Assembly (NCBI GenBank): GCA_965262305.1
Contig: CBDHEY010000004.1
Coordinates: 434,001 to 498,000, forward strand
Direction: 5' to 3'
DNA length: 64,000 bases
From: CBDHEY01 sp965262305
GTDB lineage: Bacteria > Pseudomonadota > Gammaproteobacteria > Pseudomonadales > Cellvibrionaceae
The notes under the pieces are model-generated. The model worked only from the letters and a program-made list of their open reading frames with translations, did no database searches and had not been told where the DNA came from. Shown here in pieces: positions 41,912 to 50,821 of this stretch. Each line of letters begins with the position of its first letter. Within the stretch, counting starts at the first letter, position 1. The translations under genes and the position numbers were made by a program.

Positions 41912-43981
41912 TTAGTTAAATAATTGACTTTGGAAGTATTTCGCTGAACGCTCTTCAACAATCTCAAAAGTGACAGTTTCTTCAAACGTACGGCCAAACC
42001 TATCGCGGTTCTTAACCTTAACAACGTGAACGCCTAAATCCAGATCCGTTGGAAGCGCTAATTGCCAGATATGTTGTGATTGGTCAGCCCAGAAAAATGA
42101 GCTATCTGGGCGAGGAGTACAAGGGCCTTCCCCACCTGGACAACGTTGTGATCCACCAAATAATTCGAAACCATTTGCGCGTGGTTCACCAGATTCGCTT
42201 GTGTAAGCGAAGCGAGCGATTTGCATTTGACGTTTAAGTGCGAAAGGGTCCAGAGTTTCCAAGATATTTTCGCCCTCACCTGCTTGAGTTCGAGTCATAG
42301 AAATTGGCTTACGCAAATCAAAGCGAGCGCTAACAACAGATTCTTTTGAACCATTCCAAACATTTACCGAAAGGTAGGTGCCTGCTGCAAGTTCATCCAG
42401 AGTGATTTGCTTAGTATCTGGTAGGTCGTTTATGTTAACTGGAGGCTTAGCTAAGACATCAGCACCGCTATTGCGCCAATCTGCCAAAGTACGGAACCAC
42501 TCTTCAAATGAAGGTGTTAGGAAGTCGATTGACATTTGCTTGTCTGCAGCCATGCCTGTTGCTTTGAATGTGTCACGATATTGATTTCCATTAAATTCGA
42601 TAACCAAATATCCACGAGGTCCACCAAGACGCTGCCATGACTCAGGGACTACATTTGAATCGAAATCACCAGACCACCAAGAACCGGCCGCTGCTCCCGT
42701 GACTATCTGTGGGAAAGGCGCAGGACCACCCGACTCGTAGATACCTCCACTTGTCAATGTCGTTTCCCATCCTTCAAAAGATTCACCTGGGCGGATTTGC
42801 TCTAGAGTGTGAGTGTGACCGCTAAGAGCAAGAACGCGTCTTGCACAATTTTCAGGTGGGAAGAAACCCGTATCTGAGTCTTGCTCACAACCAAGTGTTT
42901 TATAGAGGTCTACCTGGTTATCAACCATTTGACGAGCTATGTTTTGGTCAATAAACGAGGCGATAGGAATATGCTTGTTTACAACAATTAACTTGTGAGC
43001 AGGTACATGAGCAAGATCGTTTGCTAACCACTCTAATTGACGCTCTGTAATGACACCGTTATAAGTTGCGCCACTTAATATGTCATCGTCACAACCACCG
43101 TGTAAGCCGTCTAAGTTATCTTCATCTAAACAAGGATATTTAACGTCATCAAGCACCACGAAGTGAACCTGCCCAATGTCGAAAGAGTAGTATTCTGGAC
43201 CCCACTCGCGACGGAAAGTATCGAAGGAGTGATCATCACTTGGCGCGTCGAAATCCAGGTCGTGATTACCACCTACGTAGTATTGCGGTGCTTTAGCCAC
43301 ACTCAAGATCTCTTTAAAACGTGGATAGAGGCTCAGATCATCGCCCATTACATCACCTTCGACAATAACAGCTTGTAGATCATTAATTGCCGCCCACTCA
43401 CTCGCGATGGTATCTCGAATATAGCCAATTTCCGTATTGCTGTATGCTTGAGTATCCCCTGCCACAACAATTTTGAACTTTCTCTTGTGACCAGTCCAAA
43501 TCATTGGAAAGTTAATCTCGTTTGGTAAAGCACCGGTTGGCGCCAATCCGCCAAACCTAAAGGGCTCGCCTTCGACGCCAAGGGGTGAACCATTAGGCTT
43601 ATGAACGTAATAAAATTGCGGCACATTAAATTCGTCTACCGGAACAGAATACCCATCTGGTTGAGTTACAAAGATCGACATTCCTCGAGCTTCGTCAGCA
43701 TCCGTTGGCAAGGGTAACTCATACTCACCTTTGAAATTTGTTTTTACAACATTTAATCCATCTGAAACTAAAACTCGACCAAGTCCCTTTTCATTTTTTT
43801 GACAAACAGAATCGCGGTTCCTATCTAAACATACACGTCCTTTAATGGCTGTTGCGGCTTCAGTTTTTTTAATTTCTACAGAACCTTTGTAGCTCGTAGG
43901 GCGCGGTTTTGATAATACGCTAGGTGATGCTAGTGCTATTCCAAAACTAAGAACAGCAGCATATCCAAAAATTGCTTTCAT
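41912..43981 (-). CDS. Secreted calcineurin-like metallophosphoesterase
   Basis: A 689-residue exported enzyme. After a signal peptide (residues 1-24), a beta-sandwich region with GRVCLDRNRDSVCQKNEKGL, a Ca-loop-like segment, corresponds to the MetallophosN module. The catalytic domain shows VAGDTQAYS, VEGDVMGDD, YVGGNHDLDFD, VNKHIPIASF and LSGHTHTLEQ, which together supply the di-metal ligands. A C-terminal MetallophosC-type domain ends in ERSAKYFQSQ. The substrate is likely a phosphomono- or diester outside the cytoplasm. It lies upstream of the metal operon but has its own terminator, and it needs metals such as Zn, Fe or Mn. Confidence 0.94.
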   Translation of the reverse strand: MKAIFGYAAVLSFGIALASPSVLSKPRPTSYKGSVEIKKTEAATAIKGRVCLDRNRDSVCQKNEKGLGRVLVSDGLNVVKTNFKGEYELPLPTDADEARGMSIFVTQPDGYSVPVDEFNVPQFYYVHKPNGSPLGVEGEPFRFGGLAPTGALPNEINFPMIWTGHKRKFKIVVAGDTQAYSNTEIGYIRDTIASEWAAINDLQAVIVEGDVMGDDLSLYPRFKEILSVAKAPQYYVGGNHDLDFDAPSDDHSFDTFRREWGPEYYSFDIGQVHFVVLDDVKYPCLDEDNLDGLHGGCDDDILSGATYNGVITERQLEWLANDLAHVPAHKLIVVNKHIPIASFIDQNIARQMVDNQVDLYKTLGCEQDSDTGFFPPENCARRVLALSGHTHTLEQIRPGESFEGWETTLTSGGIYESGGPAPFPQIVTGAAAGSWWSGDFDSNVVPESWQRLGGPRGYLVIEFNGNQYRDTFKATGMAADKQMSIDFLTPSFEEWFRTLADWRNSGADVLAKPPVNINDLPDTKQITLDELAAGTYLSVNVWNGSKESVVSARFDLRKPISMTRTQAGEGENILETLDPFALKRQMQIARFAYTSESGEPRANGFELFGGSQRCPGGEGPCTPRPDSSFFWADQSQHIWQLALPTDLDLGVHVVKVKNRDRFGRTFEETVTFEIVEERSAKYFQSQLFN

Positions 43982-44421
43982 GTATTCCTCCAGAAGTATA
44001 AGTGTTTAATTTTGACTAACTCGTTATTTAACTTTCTGTTAACAGGAAATTTAATCGTGTATTCCAATTGACATAATGATTAGGAAATTAGATCAGCGAA
44101 TGTAAATTAGTGCCTAAAGACCGCTTAAAAAATGTTCCATACCATTGATAGATAAAATATTGATTAAATTTATTAGAGGTACTAAAAGATTGCATGAGCA
44201 CGAAACTCAATAAAACTTTAAAGGTTAATTATTAACGAGTGATGGACTATTTATTGAAGTAAAATTGCCATTTCGTGTACTGAAGATGACTTGTTTTTTG
44301 GTGTGTCATTAAAACGTTTAGGAAGACGGGATTATTTAAAATTTGCTACAGTTTTATTAATTTTACAAAATTCAAAGGTTTCAGTCGTTTATTCTAATTA
44401 CTGGATTCAATAAAAATATTT
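43982..44421. other. Intergenic gap upstream of phosphoesterase
   Basis: 440 bp of AT-rich sequence with no supportable gene. It must include the phosphoesterase promoter. I looked for a Pho box and a Zur-like palindrome and saw no convincing match. Confidence 0.4.
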
Positions 44422-45516
44422 TCATTCAGCTATTGTTTCTATTAAGTGAATATCAAGCCACTCTTCATACGGGACATAATCTGCAAATAAAGCATAGTTA
44501 CCTCCATATTCCTTTAAGAGGGCTCTATCAAAATAGATGTCATGTCTTGCATATAAAAGATTTGTAACGCTTAAAGCATCAGCGAAATTTTCTTTCTCGA
44601 GAAAATGATCAAATAAGACGTATAAATAAGAATCGTGATAGGAGTCTCTATTTAAGAGCTTGGTTGCAAATTTGTATCCATCTTTTGGCTTTTTTGCCAG
44701 AAGCAATTGTAGTTCAAAAGCGTCAACTCCAGCATGGTTCTCAACGACGTGACGAAGTTTATTTAGTAAGGGTTTAGCTTTATCGTAATTCGAATCATAA
44801 ATATATTCGTAAAGATATATTAAGCGAGACTCTGAACGAAGCTTTTTTCGTCCCTTCTTAAGCGCTTTTAATAGTTGAATTTCATTATATCCCAAATCAA
44901 CTAGTCTAACCGAAATACTAGCTAAGTAAAAAAAACGAAATGTGTCCTTTTTTGCTTGCTTACCTAGAATTTTGTCAAACACTTTCCATGGATCCTGAGA
45001 AGTATCTTTTGAAAGTTCTTTCCAAATATTTCCAAACAATGCAAAAGTGGTAAGTGATTCTTCTGTAGTTGGGAATAAAGCTAAAATATCTTCCGCTATT
45101 TTCACTATAGAAAATTCAGATATAACATTTTCTATATCTAAGAGCCAGATAGTATCCTCAGAAATATTTATCAAAAATTTTACATAAGTGTTATTTAAAT
45201 TATTAAAAAGCAAGACTTCGCTTATTTTTAGGTTAATTTCTCTTTCATATACGGTTTCAAAATCAAATTCTTCTGAAGCAGAGTATTTATTGATACTCTG
45301 CTGAAGCATCAAACGAATAAATTGGTACAGACTTTCATCACTTTTTATTTTGGGAAATAAAGTAGATAGCGTTGCCTTTGAAGCGGGTTTGGCTATTGAT
45401 GAAAACCTACCTGAATTAATAGCATCAGTAATACGTAGTTTATAGTCTTCCGAAAAACATAATGTAGAACATATAAAAATAAAGAAAAAAATAGAATACT
45501 TTATGGAGACGCTCAT
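44422..45516 (-). CDS. Unrecognised secreted helical-repeat protein
   Basis: A 364-residue protein with a signal peptide (KYSIFFFIFICSTLCFSED) and a largely alpha-helical body. The second half (about residues 230-330) has TPR-like spacing of hydrophobic and Ala/Leu residues, as in LIYLYEYIYDSNYDKAKPLL and ENFADALSVTNLLYARHD. No family is recognised. It begins 6 bp after the stop of the DUF3857/transglutaminase gene, so the two form an operon and may act together in the periplasm. Confidence 0.72.
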   Translation of the reverse strand: MSVSIKYSIFFFIFICSTLCFSEDYKLRITDAINSGRFSSIAKPASKATLSTLFPKIKSDESLYQFIRLMLQQSINKYSASEEFDFETVYEREINLKISEVLLFNNLNNTYVKFLINISEDTIWLLDIENVISEFSIVKIAEDILALFPTTEESLTTFALFGNIWKELSKDTSQDPWKVFDKILGKQAKKDTFRFFYLASISVRLVDLGYNEIQLLKALKKGRKKLRSESRLIYLYEYIYDSNYDKAKPLLNKLRHVVENHAGVDAFELQLLLAKKPKDGYKFATKLLNRDSYHDSYLYVLFDHFLEKENFADALSVTNLLYARHDIYFDRALLKEYGGNYALFADYVPYEEWLDIHLIETIAE

Positions 45517-45522
45517 AGAGAA

Positions 45523-47550
45523 TTACTTCATTAATTTTTCGAGTGAGTTAGTTAGCTTTTTTGTAAACCTGTAATTAATAGCAGATTTTGGAAGGTTAAC
45601 AGTGAGTGAGTAACCGGTATCATCTTTGATTTTAGACATATACTCTTTAAATTCTTTCATTTCTTTTTGAGTTACAAAATCGTCTTTGATCGACAGATTG
45701 GTAATCATTTCGTAATCTCCATTTGAATAGTCAAGCCGAGAATTATAATTAAAACGCTGAGTATTAATCGCTTTTGGTGGTTCTTCAATGTTTAGTTCCA
45801 CGTCTTTGGGAAGTTTTACAGACAGTTTATTTTCAACTAAAACTGGTTGAGATATTGATAAAGGCGTTTTCCGAGTAGTGGTAGTAGGTACCTTAACTCT
45901 ATCGCGAATTGCAGTATGGTAGAACGAGGCACTTACAACATATTGGTTACCTTGTTCCTTCCAAAAACCTGGTATGGTATAACTCTCTCTCACGGAAAAA
46001 GAATTGGTCTTTGGATTGTCTATTGCACTCATTTCTTTTAGTTCTATACCATCATAGTACTCTGAATAATATTGTTGAAATTCTTGATTTAATTGCAATT
46101 TTGAAGAACTAGAGAATCGACGGCGATAGTATTCTGCTATGAGTCCGTGGTATTTAGTTGTTACGTCAAGAGTCGCACTCAAATCTTTTAGATCACTTCT
46201 AAAGGTTTCATGCATTTCTACTTTATTATGTTTTTCAAAATTTAGATTTATGGTGGAAAATTTGGCGGAGTTTTTATTTAGTACAAGAGCCTTTTTAAAA
46301 TTGCTGATTGGTCGAAATTCGATATCTCCTTCTTGCAAACTTCTGGTCGGATCAAACCAAAATTCTCTTCCTTTAATTTTTGCTACGGTAATAACGTGAT
46401 CAAATACGCCTGGAGAGGGTAAGCCAAGGTCTACTTCGCCACGATTAGAATACGAAACAAGAGCCGGATAAGCCTCGATGCCCTTTTTGTTCAGCATATG
46501 AACTAGCAAATTTGATTTATCTTTACAATCGCCATACCTGGAATTAAGCACTGATGTAGGTGAATGTGGAAAATGAGTATTTTTTCCTAGAGATAACGAT
46601 AGGTAGCGAATATCGTCTTGAATAAATTTTAGGGATCTTTTTGCGTAATCGAATTTATCTTTCGAAGCTATCCATATCTCGTTTATCTTATCGTTAACTA
46701 TTTTTATTTCTTTAGTAGTGTCTTTGGTGTAAAGATTTACACCCCACTTGGCAATTTGGTTCCAGTTTTTATATTCCGAAACGCTTATCCATGGATAAGG
46801 AAAATGCCACTCTGGATAATCGTCTTCAACAATTAGTCCGGGTTGATCCTCTATGTGTAGTTGAAGTTGCTTAAAACCATTAGATTTCGACTTTTTAATC
46901 TTGTAATTTTGCCCAATGAATTGATGTTTAATTTTCTTTTCTTTTGGCGTTATAAATTTTACAAAAATATTTTCTACCGGCACGCCCCATTGTAGTTGAC
47001 GACTTGAAAAAAACTTTGAACCGTATATAGGGTTTCTCCCCTCGATTGAATAACTGTACTCGATGATATCGTATGTTCGTAAGTCTTGAATGAATATATT
47101 TGCGGTCACTAGGCCCGTATAAATTAGATTTTCCGAATCGGGTTCATTTTGGGAAAATTTGACTTTAATACCATTAATTCGATCAAATTCTTCACCGTCC
47201 CTATATATTTTAATGTCGTGGATAAATAGCTTCTGATATTCACTATTAAAGGAAATAGAAATACTAGAAAAAGAATCTACTCCACTTGGGTTTAGAGGTT
47301 GGCTGATTTGTCGATAATAAGTAGATATTGAATTATCCTTGTCCTGGAATACTTGATCATCTATAAGAATATATCTTATTGAACCATATTCGGAATTCTG
47401 TGAAGGTGTGTGTTCAAAATTTAAACTAAATGGGGAAACCCAAGGCTTCTCGTCGATTATCTCAAGAGAAAAATTCCCTTGTTTTATTTCCTTAGCGAGT
47501 GGGATACTCGGATAAACTAATAGAACTACTAGAACTCTTAAAAAAAGCAT
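45523..47550 (-). CDS. DUF3857 and transglutaminase-like domain protein
   Basis: A 675-residue exported protein with a signal peptide to about residue 20. Residues about 50-230 match the DUF3857 beta domain (RDGEEFDRINGI, DIIEYSYSIEGRNPIYGSKF). The transglutaminase-like domain has Cys342 in SRYGDCKDKSNLLVHML, His in PGVFDHVITVA and Asp in EFWFDPTRSL, the expected catalytic triad. A C-terminal DUF3858-like region follows. The substrate is unknown. It is the first gene of an operon with the helical-repeat protein. Confidence 0.9.
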   Translation of the reverse strand: MLFLRVLVVLLVYPSIPLAKEIKQGNFSLEIIDEKPWVSPFSLNFEHTPSQNSEYGSIRYILIDDQVFQDKDNSISTYYRQISQPLNPSGVDSFSSISISFNSEYQKLFIHDIKIYRDGEEFDRINGIKVKFSQNEPDSENLIYTGLVTANIFIQDLRTYDIIEYSYSIEGRNPIYGSKFFSSRQLQWGVPVENIFVKFITPKEKKIKHQFIGQNYKIKKSKSNGFKQLQLHIEDQPGLIVEDDYPEWHFPYPWISVSEYKNWNQIAKWGVNLYTKDTTKEIKIVNDKINEIWIASKDKFDYAKRSLKFIQDDIRYLSLSLGKNTHFPHSPTSVLNSRYGDCKDKSNLLVHMLNKKGIEAYPALVSYSNRGEVDLGLPSPGVFDHVITVAKIKGREFWFDPTRSLQEGDIEFRPISNFKKALVLNKNSAKFSTINLNFEKHNKVEMHETFRSDLKDLSATLDVTTKYHGLIAEYYRRRFSSSSKLQLNQEFQQYYSEYYDGIELKEMSAIDNPKTNSFSVRESYTIPGFWKEQGNQYVVSASFYHTAIRDRVKVPTTTTRKTPLSISQPVLVENKLSVKLPKDVELNIEEPPKAINTQRFNYNSRLDYSNGDYEMITNLSIKDDFVTQKEMKEFKEYMSKIKDDTGYSLTVNLPKSAINYRFTKKLTNSLEKLMK

Positions 47551-47842
47551 AGAAATGAAAATCCTTTCAATGATCCATTCGAATCAGGAGGGCGATGAAA
47601 TTAAAATAGGCGATATATATCCTTTTGATCTCTTTCTCCTTTAGTATTAAGCGTATTATGGCGCCAATATATATAAAATGCTACCTAGGTTGAAAAATTT
47701 CCTAAATAAGAATTAAGTAATCTATAAATTTAGGTAGCTAATTCAAGAGCTTGTATATTGTATATTAGGTCGTTTCTAGTCTTCACATCTTGATTTATCT
47801 TCCTTTATAAAATTACTGGTTTAGGGGTTTTATAGGTTTCGA
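47551..47842. promoter_or_regulatory. Divergent promoter region
   Basis: 292 bp between the minus-strand transglutaminase gene and the plus-strand hydrolase gene. It is AT-rich, with no gene or strong hairpin seen. Promoters for both must lie here. Confidence 0.4.
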
Positions 47843-48649
47843 ATGCACTTGAAGATATTAATAGCGTTTTTGTTCTTTTCACTTTTTGCGCCACAATCTT
47901 GGGGTTGTGTCGAAATTAAAATAGAAGTTTTTGCTGGAAACTTTTGTTCCAAAATAAAAACGTATACCAGCAAAAATATTTCAGAGGTTCCAGTGCTTGT
48001 GATTGCCATACACGGAGACTCCCCAAGAAAAAGACCCATATACCAATATACTTTTGCTGAAAAATTAGCAGGTAGAACAGAAAATACCATTAGTGTTGGG
48101 CTTCTGCGTCCAGGCTATATCGATAAAGATAACCGTAAATCAGATGGGGTTAAGGGTAAAGCTGTCGGTGACAATTATGATAAGCCGCGTGTTGATCAAA
48201 TTGCAGAAGCCATTTATAGATTAAAAGAAATATATCAACCCTCAAAAGTAATTTTAGCCGGCCATTCTGGCGGATCGGCAATATCAGCAAAGATAATAGC
48301 GATGTATCCAGATTTAATTGATCACGCTTTTATAATCGCTTGTCCATGCGATGTGACGGATTGGAGAAGAGATATGTTAAAACTGACAAAGTATAAAGGT
48401 TTTAGAGGAAACATTGATGTAGTATCTCCCATAAATCTTGTAAGCAACATTTCTGAAAAAACTAAAATTACTTTGTTTGTTGGTAAAAACGACAAAGTGA
48501 CAAAACCTTACTTAACGGAAAAATTCCATCAAGCGCTTATAAATTATAAAAAACAATCCGAACTTTTTATCATAGATGGCGATCATGAAATATTTTTAGA
48601 CGATTCCGTTTTAAATAAAGTTGTTGAAGCAACGCAGCGAAAAATGTAA
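47843..48649 (+). CDS. Secreted alpha/beta hydrolase
   Basis: A 268-residue exported serine hydrolase. The signal peptide is LKILIAFLFFSLFAPQSWGC, and the Cys at its end could also be a lipidation site. The oxyanion region VLVIAIHGDSPRKRP, the nucleophile elbow VILAGHSGGSAISAK (Ser142), and a C-terminal IDGDHEIFLDD with the likely catalytic His are visible, with an Asp in VGKNDKV. The fold resembles small esterases or peptidases of the family. The substrate cannot be named. Confidence 0.88.
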   Translation: MHLKILIAFLFFSLFAPQSWGCVEIKIEVFAGNFCSKIKTYTSKNISEVPVLVIAIHGDSPRKRPIYQYTFAEKLAGRTENTISVGLLRPGYIDKDNRKSDGVKGKAVGDNYDKPRVDQIAEAIYRLKEIYQPSKVILAGHSGGSAISAKIIAMYPDLIDHAFIIACPCDVTDWRRDMLKLTKYKGFRGNIDVVSPINLVSNISEKTKITLFVGKNDKVTKPYLTEKFHQALINYKKQSELFIIDGDHEIFLDDSVLNKVVEATQRKM

Positions 48650-48702
48650 TTGATAAAATTCAACTATCGAAGTATCCCATAGCATCTATCTAGGAAAGTA
48701 TA

Positions 48703-49260
48703 ATGGCAGAAAGATTTAACTCATTGTCCGAAAAACATATTGAATTTATTAAAAAGCAGCACCTATTTTTTGTGTCTACTGCTCCTTTGGAAGGTTTTAT
48801 TAATTTGTCTCCAAAGGGTATGGATAGCTTTAGAGTGATTAACGAAAAAAAGATAATATGGTTAAATTTGACCGGAAGTGGCAATGAAACTGCGGCTCAT
48901 ATCCTTGAAGATACGAGGATGACATTGATGTTTTGTTCTTTTGACAAGCAGCCTCTTATCTTACGTTTATACGGCGAAGCCGAAACGGTTCATCCTCGGG
49001 ATTCAAAATGGGAGCAACTTTTTACTTTTTTTCCTGAATTTATTGGTGCAAGGCAGATATTCGAAGTAGAGTTGGATTTAGTTCAGACTTCCTGCGGGTT
49101 TGCTGTACCGGAATTTCAATTAGTTAAAGAACGTCCTACGCTAAATAAATGGGCCGATGAAAAAGGGAAAGAGTTTGTTGAGCAATATTGGAAAGATAAA
49201 AACACTCGTAGTATGAATGACAAAAGTACAGGAATCCTTGCGGAAGAAAAGAAATCCTAG
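48703..49260 (+). CDS. Pyridoxamine 5'-phosphate oxidase-like FMN protein
   Basis: A 185-residue split-barrel flavoprotein. The start MAERFNSLSEKHIEFIKKQH, the TAPLEGFINLSPKGMDSFRV segment and LNLTGSGNETAAHILED match the PNPOx-like family that includes general stress and F420/FMN-dependent oxidoreductases. There is no signal peptide. AGGAAAG precedes the ATG. The reaction is unknown. It stands 53 bp after the hydrolase gene on the same strand and could be co-transcribed with it. Confidence 0.88.
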   Translation: MAERFNSLSEKHIEFIKKQHLFFVSTAPLEGFINLSPKGMDSFRVINEKKIIWLNLTGSGNETAAHILEDTRMTLMFCSFDKQPLILRLYGEAETVHPRDSKWEQLFTFFPEFIGARQIFEVELDLVQTSCGFAVPEFQLVKERPTLNKWADEKGKEFVEQYWKDKNTRSMNDKSTGILAEEKKS

Positions 49261-49399
49261 ATCGTCATCCAAGTTTTTCTAAAAAAATTCATTTACCTAA
49301 TCTTTAGGTTCTATTTTATCGAGTTAACGTGTGAAAATCTCACAAGTTAATCGTTACCACATCACTAACTTTCTTTATTTTTAAATTTAACCTACTACG

Positions 49400-49417
49400 A
49401 ATAGCCAGAAGGCTATT
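49400..49417 (+). other. Leader hairpin before lipoprotein gene
   Basis: AATAGCC (49400-49406) pairs with GGCTATT (49411-49417) around AGAA, followed by TCTAATTT. It could terminate the oxidase gene transcript or sit in the lipoprotein leader, 37 bp before that ATG. Confidence 0.5.
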
Positions 49418-49453
49418 TCTAATTTACACAATTTAAATAGTTAGGGAGTTACT

Positions 49454-50029
49454 ATGATCAACTTATCTTCACTTAAAAAAAACTTGGGCTTCGTTTTTAA
49501 AGGAGCTGTCGCTACAGGTTTAATGTTTTCACTTTCTGGATGTCTAATGACGGGACCTTACTGGGCCCAAAATTATGATTCCCGAAGTGACAGTGTGAAC
49601 ATGCAAGCTTTTACTGTTAATAGTAATAACGTTATCTTCGAATGCTCAAAAGCCTACCATGGCGGTCTTTATCCTGCGTTTGGTACACCTACTTGGAATT
49701 TTGTTGCTTCCATTATTCCATCAGGCATGCCTGCCTATGACTCCAATGGTGGAAAAATGTATAACGTGAGTCGTAGCCAAGTTTTGCCCTCAGCTTGTTG
49801 GCATTTTGATGGTGCAACGGGCAAATATATGACAGCGCTTAGAGCACGACAAACCAATGGCAGTAGCACCACAACTTACAATGTCTTTGATGAAGACGGA
49901 CTGGCTTGCCTTGGTAAGGAAGTAGGAGCAACGGGTTCTTGGGTTGGGTGGATCAACAAAGGCTGTATTCTTACTTATAGCGGTAGTACGACAGCTATTC
50001 CATACGTAAGAATTCTTGCAGATTCTTAA
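49454..50029 (+). CDS. Unrecognised lipoprotein
   Basis: A 191-residue protein with a lipoprotein signal peptide: basic start, hydrophobic VATGLMFSLSGC with Cys30 as the acylation site. The mature part is Gly/Ser/Thr/Asn- and aromatic-rich, has five further Cys residues (in ECSK, ACWHF, ACLGK and GCILT and elsewhere), and looks like a compact beta protein. No family is recognised. AGGGAG precedes the ATG by 5 bases. The next gene, 64 bp downstream, is another uncharacterised envelope protein. Confidence 0.78.
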   Translation: MINLSSLKKNLGFVFKGAVATGLMFSLSGCLMTGPYWAQNYDSRSDSVNMQAFTVNSNNVIFECSKAYHGGLYPAFGTPTWNFVASIIPSGMPAYDSNGGKMYNVSRSQVLPSACWHFDGATGKYMTALRARQTNGSSTTTYNVFDEDGLACLGKEVGATGSWVGWINKGCILTYSGSTTAIPYVRILADS

Positions 50030-50050
50030 AGAGCCTGCCTACTAAAACTC

Positions 50051-50072
50051 GCGGCTGGTATTTACTAGCCGC
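50051..50072 (+). other. Intercistronic hairpin
   Basis: GCGGCTGG (50051-50058) pairs with CTAGCCGC (50065-50072), eight pairs including one G-U. No T run follows. It lies between the lipoprotein and the next gene and may tune relative expression or mRNA stability. Confidence 0.5.
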
Positions 50073-50093
50073 ATAAATCGACGCGGAAAAATT

Positions 50094-50732
50094 ATGAAAA
50101 CAACTACTTTCTTAATGGTGTCAGTAAGTCTTACTTTGGCTGCCTTTGTAGTGTTAAAAATTCAAGATAGACCTGCGACTGACTATCATTACGTTCAAAT
50201 GCAAGAGTCTGAAAACGAAGTCCTAGAAGCACAGTTTATTTACTCGACACCTGATGAAACCAAAACTCAACGCATCCCTATTGAAAACAAAAACAAGCTG
50301 GTTGAATCCGATAAATTGGATAAGGAGCTAAGCGACTATAATGAACAGCTTAGCGTAATAGACCCCACTTCTGTTCCTTTCGAACCTGAACAGATTGAAC
50401 TCTCCACCTCAAACCTTACACATCATTATGACGAGTTATTTGCATCAGAGTATGACGAATCGGAATGGGGAGCGACTATGGAAAATGCGTTTTTTGATCG
50501 ATTTGATAGTGAACAAATCTCTGAAAGCTTGGTATTAATGGCAAAGTGTCAAGCGACTATCTGCAAATTTGATATTGAGCATGAATCGTTTGAAGCGGAA
50601 GAGCGATTTATGAATTCAATGAGAAACCAAAAAAATTTAGAGCTATCGTTGGAAAATGGCTACCTTTATCGTTCCGTAAGTGCACAGGGAATACCAAGAA
50701 CTCAATATTATCTTCTGCGCTCAAAGATTTAG
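50094..50732 (+). CDS. Unrecognised membrane-anchored protein
   Basis: A 212-residue protein with a single N-terminal hydrophobic segment (FLMVSVSLTLAAFVVLKI) and a Glu/Asp-rich periplasmic part. A Cys pair occurs in MAKCQATICKFDIEHE. The C-terminal third (about residues 145-212) could form a small alpha/beta domain. No family is recognised. It follows the lipoprotein gene and ends at a strong terminator, so the two probably form one transcription unit. Confidence 0.72.
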   Translation: MKTTTFLMVSVSLTLAAFVVLKIQDRPATDYHYVQMQESENEVLEAQFIYSTPDETKTQRIPIENKNKLVESDKLDKELSDYNEQLSVIDPTSVPFEPEQIELSTSNLTHHYDELFASEYDESEWGATMENAFFDRFDSEQISESLVLMAKCQATICKFDIEHESFEAEERFMNSMRNQKNLELSLENGYLYRSVSAQGIPRTQYYLLRSKI

Positions 50733-50765
50733 TTTTTAATTTCGATGTTCTCCATCACCTTTCTT

Positions 50766-50791
50766 GCCGAAGCATTGACTTCGGCTCTTTT
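50766..50791 (+). terminator. Intrinsic terminator
   Basis: GCCGAAG (50766-50772) pairs with CTTCGGC (50779-50785), followed by TCTTTTT. It ends the lipoprotein-membrane protein unit 33 bp after the stop codon. Confidence 0.9.
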
Positions 50792-50821
50792 TATAAATTT
50801 AGTTTCATCAAACCGAATGGA

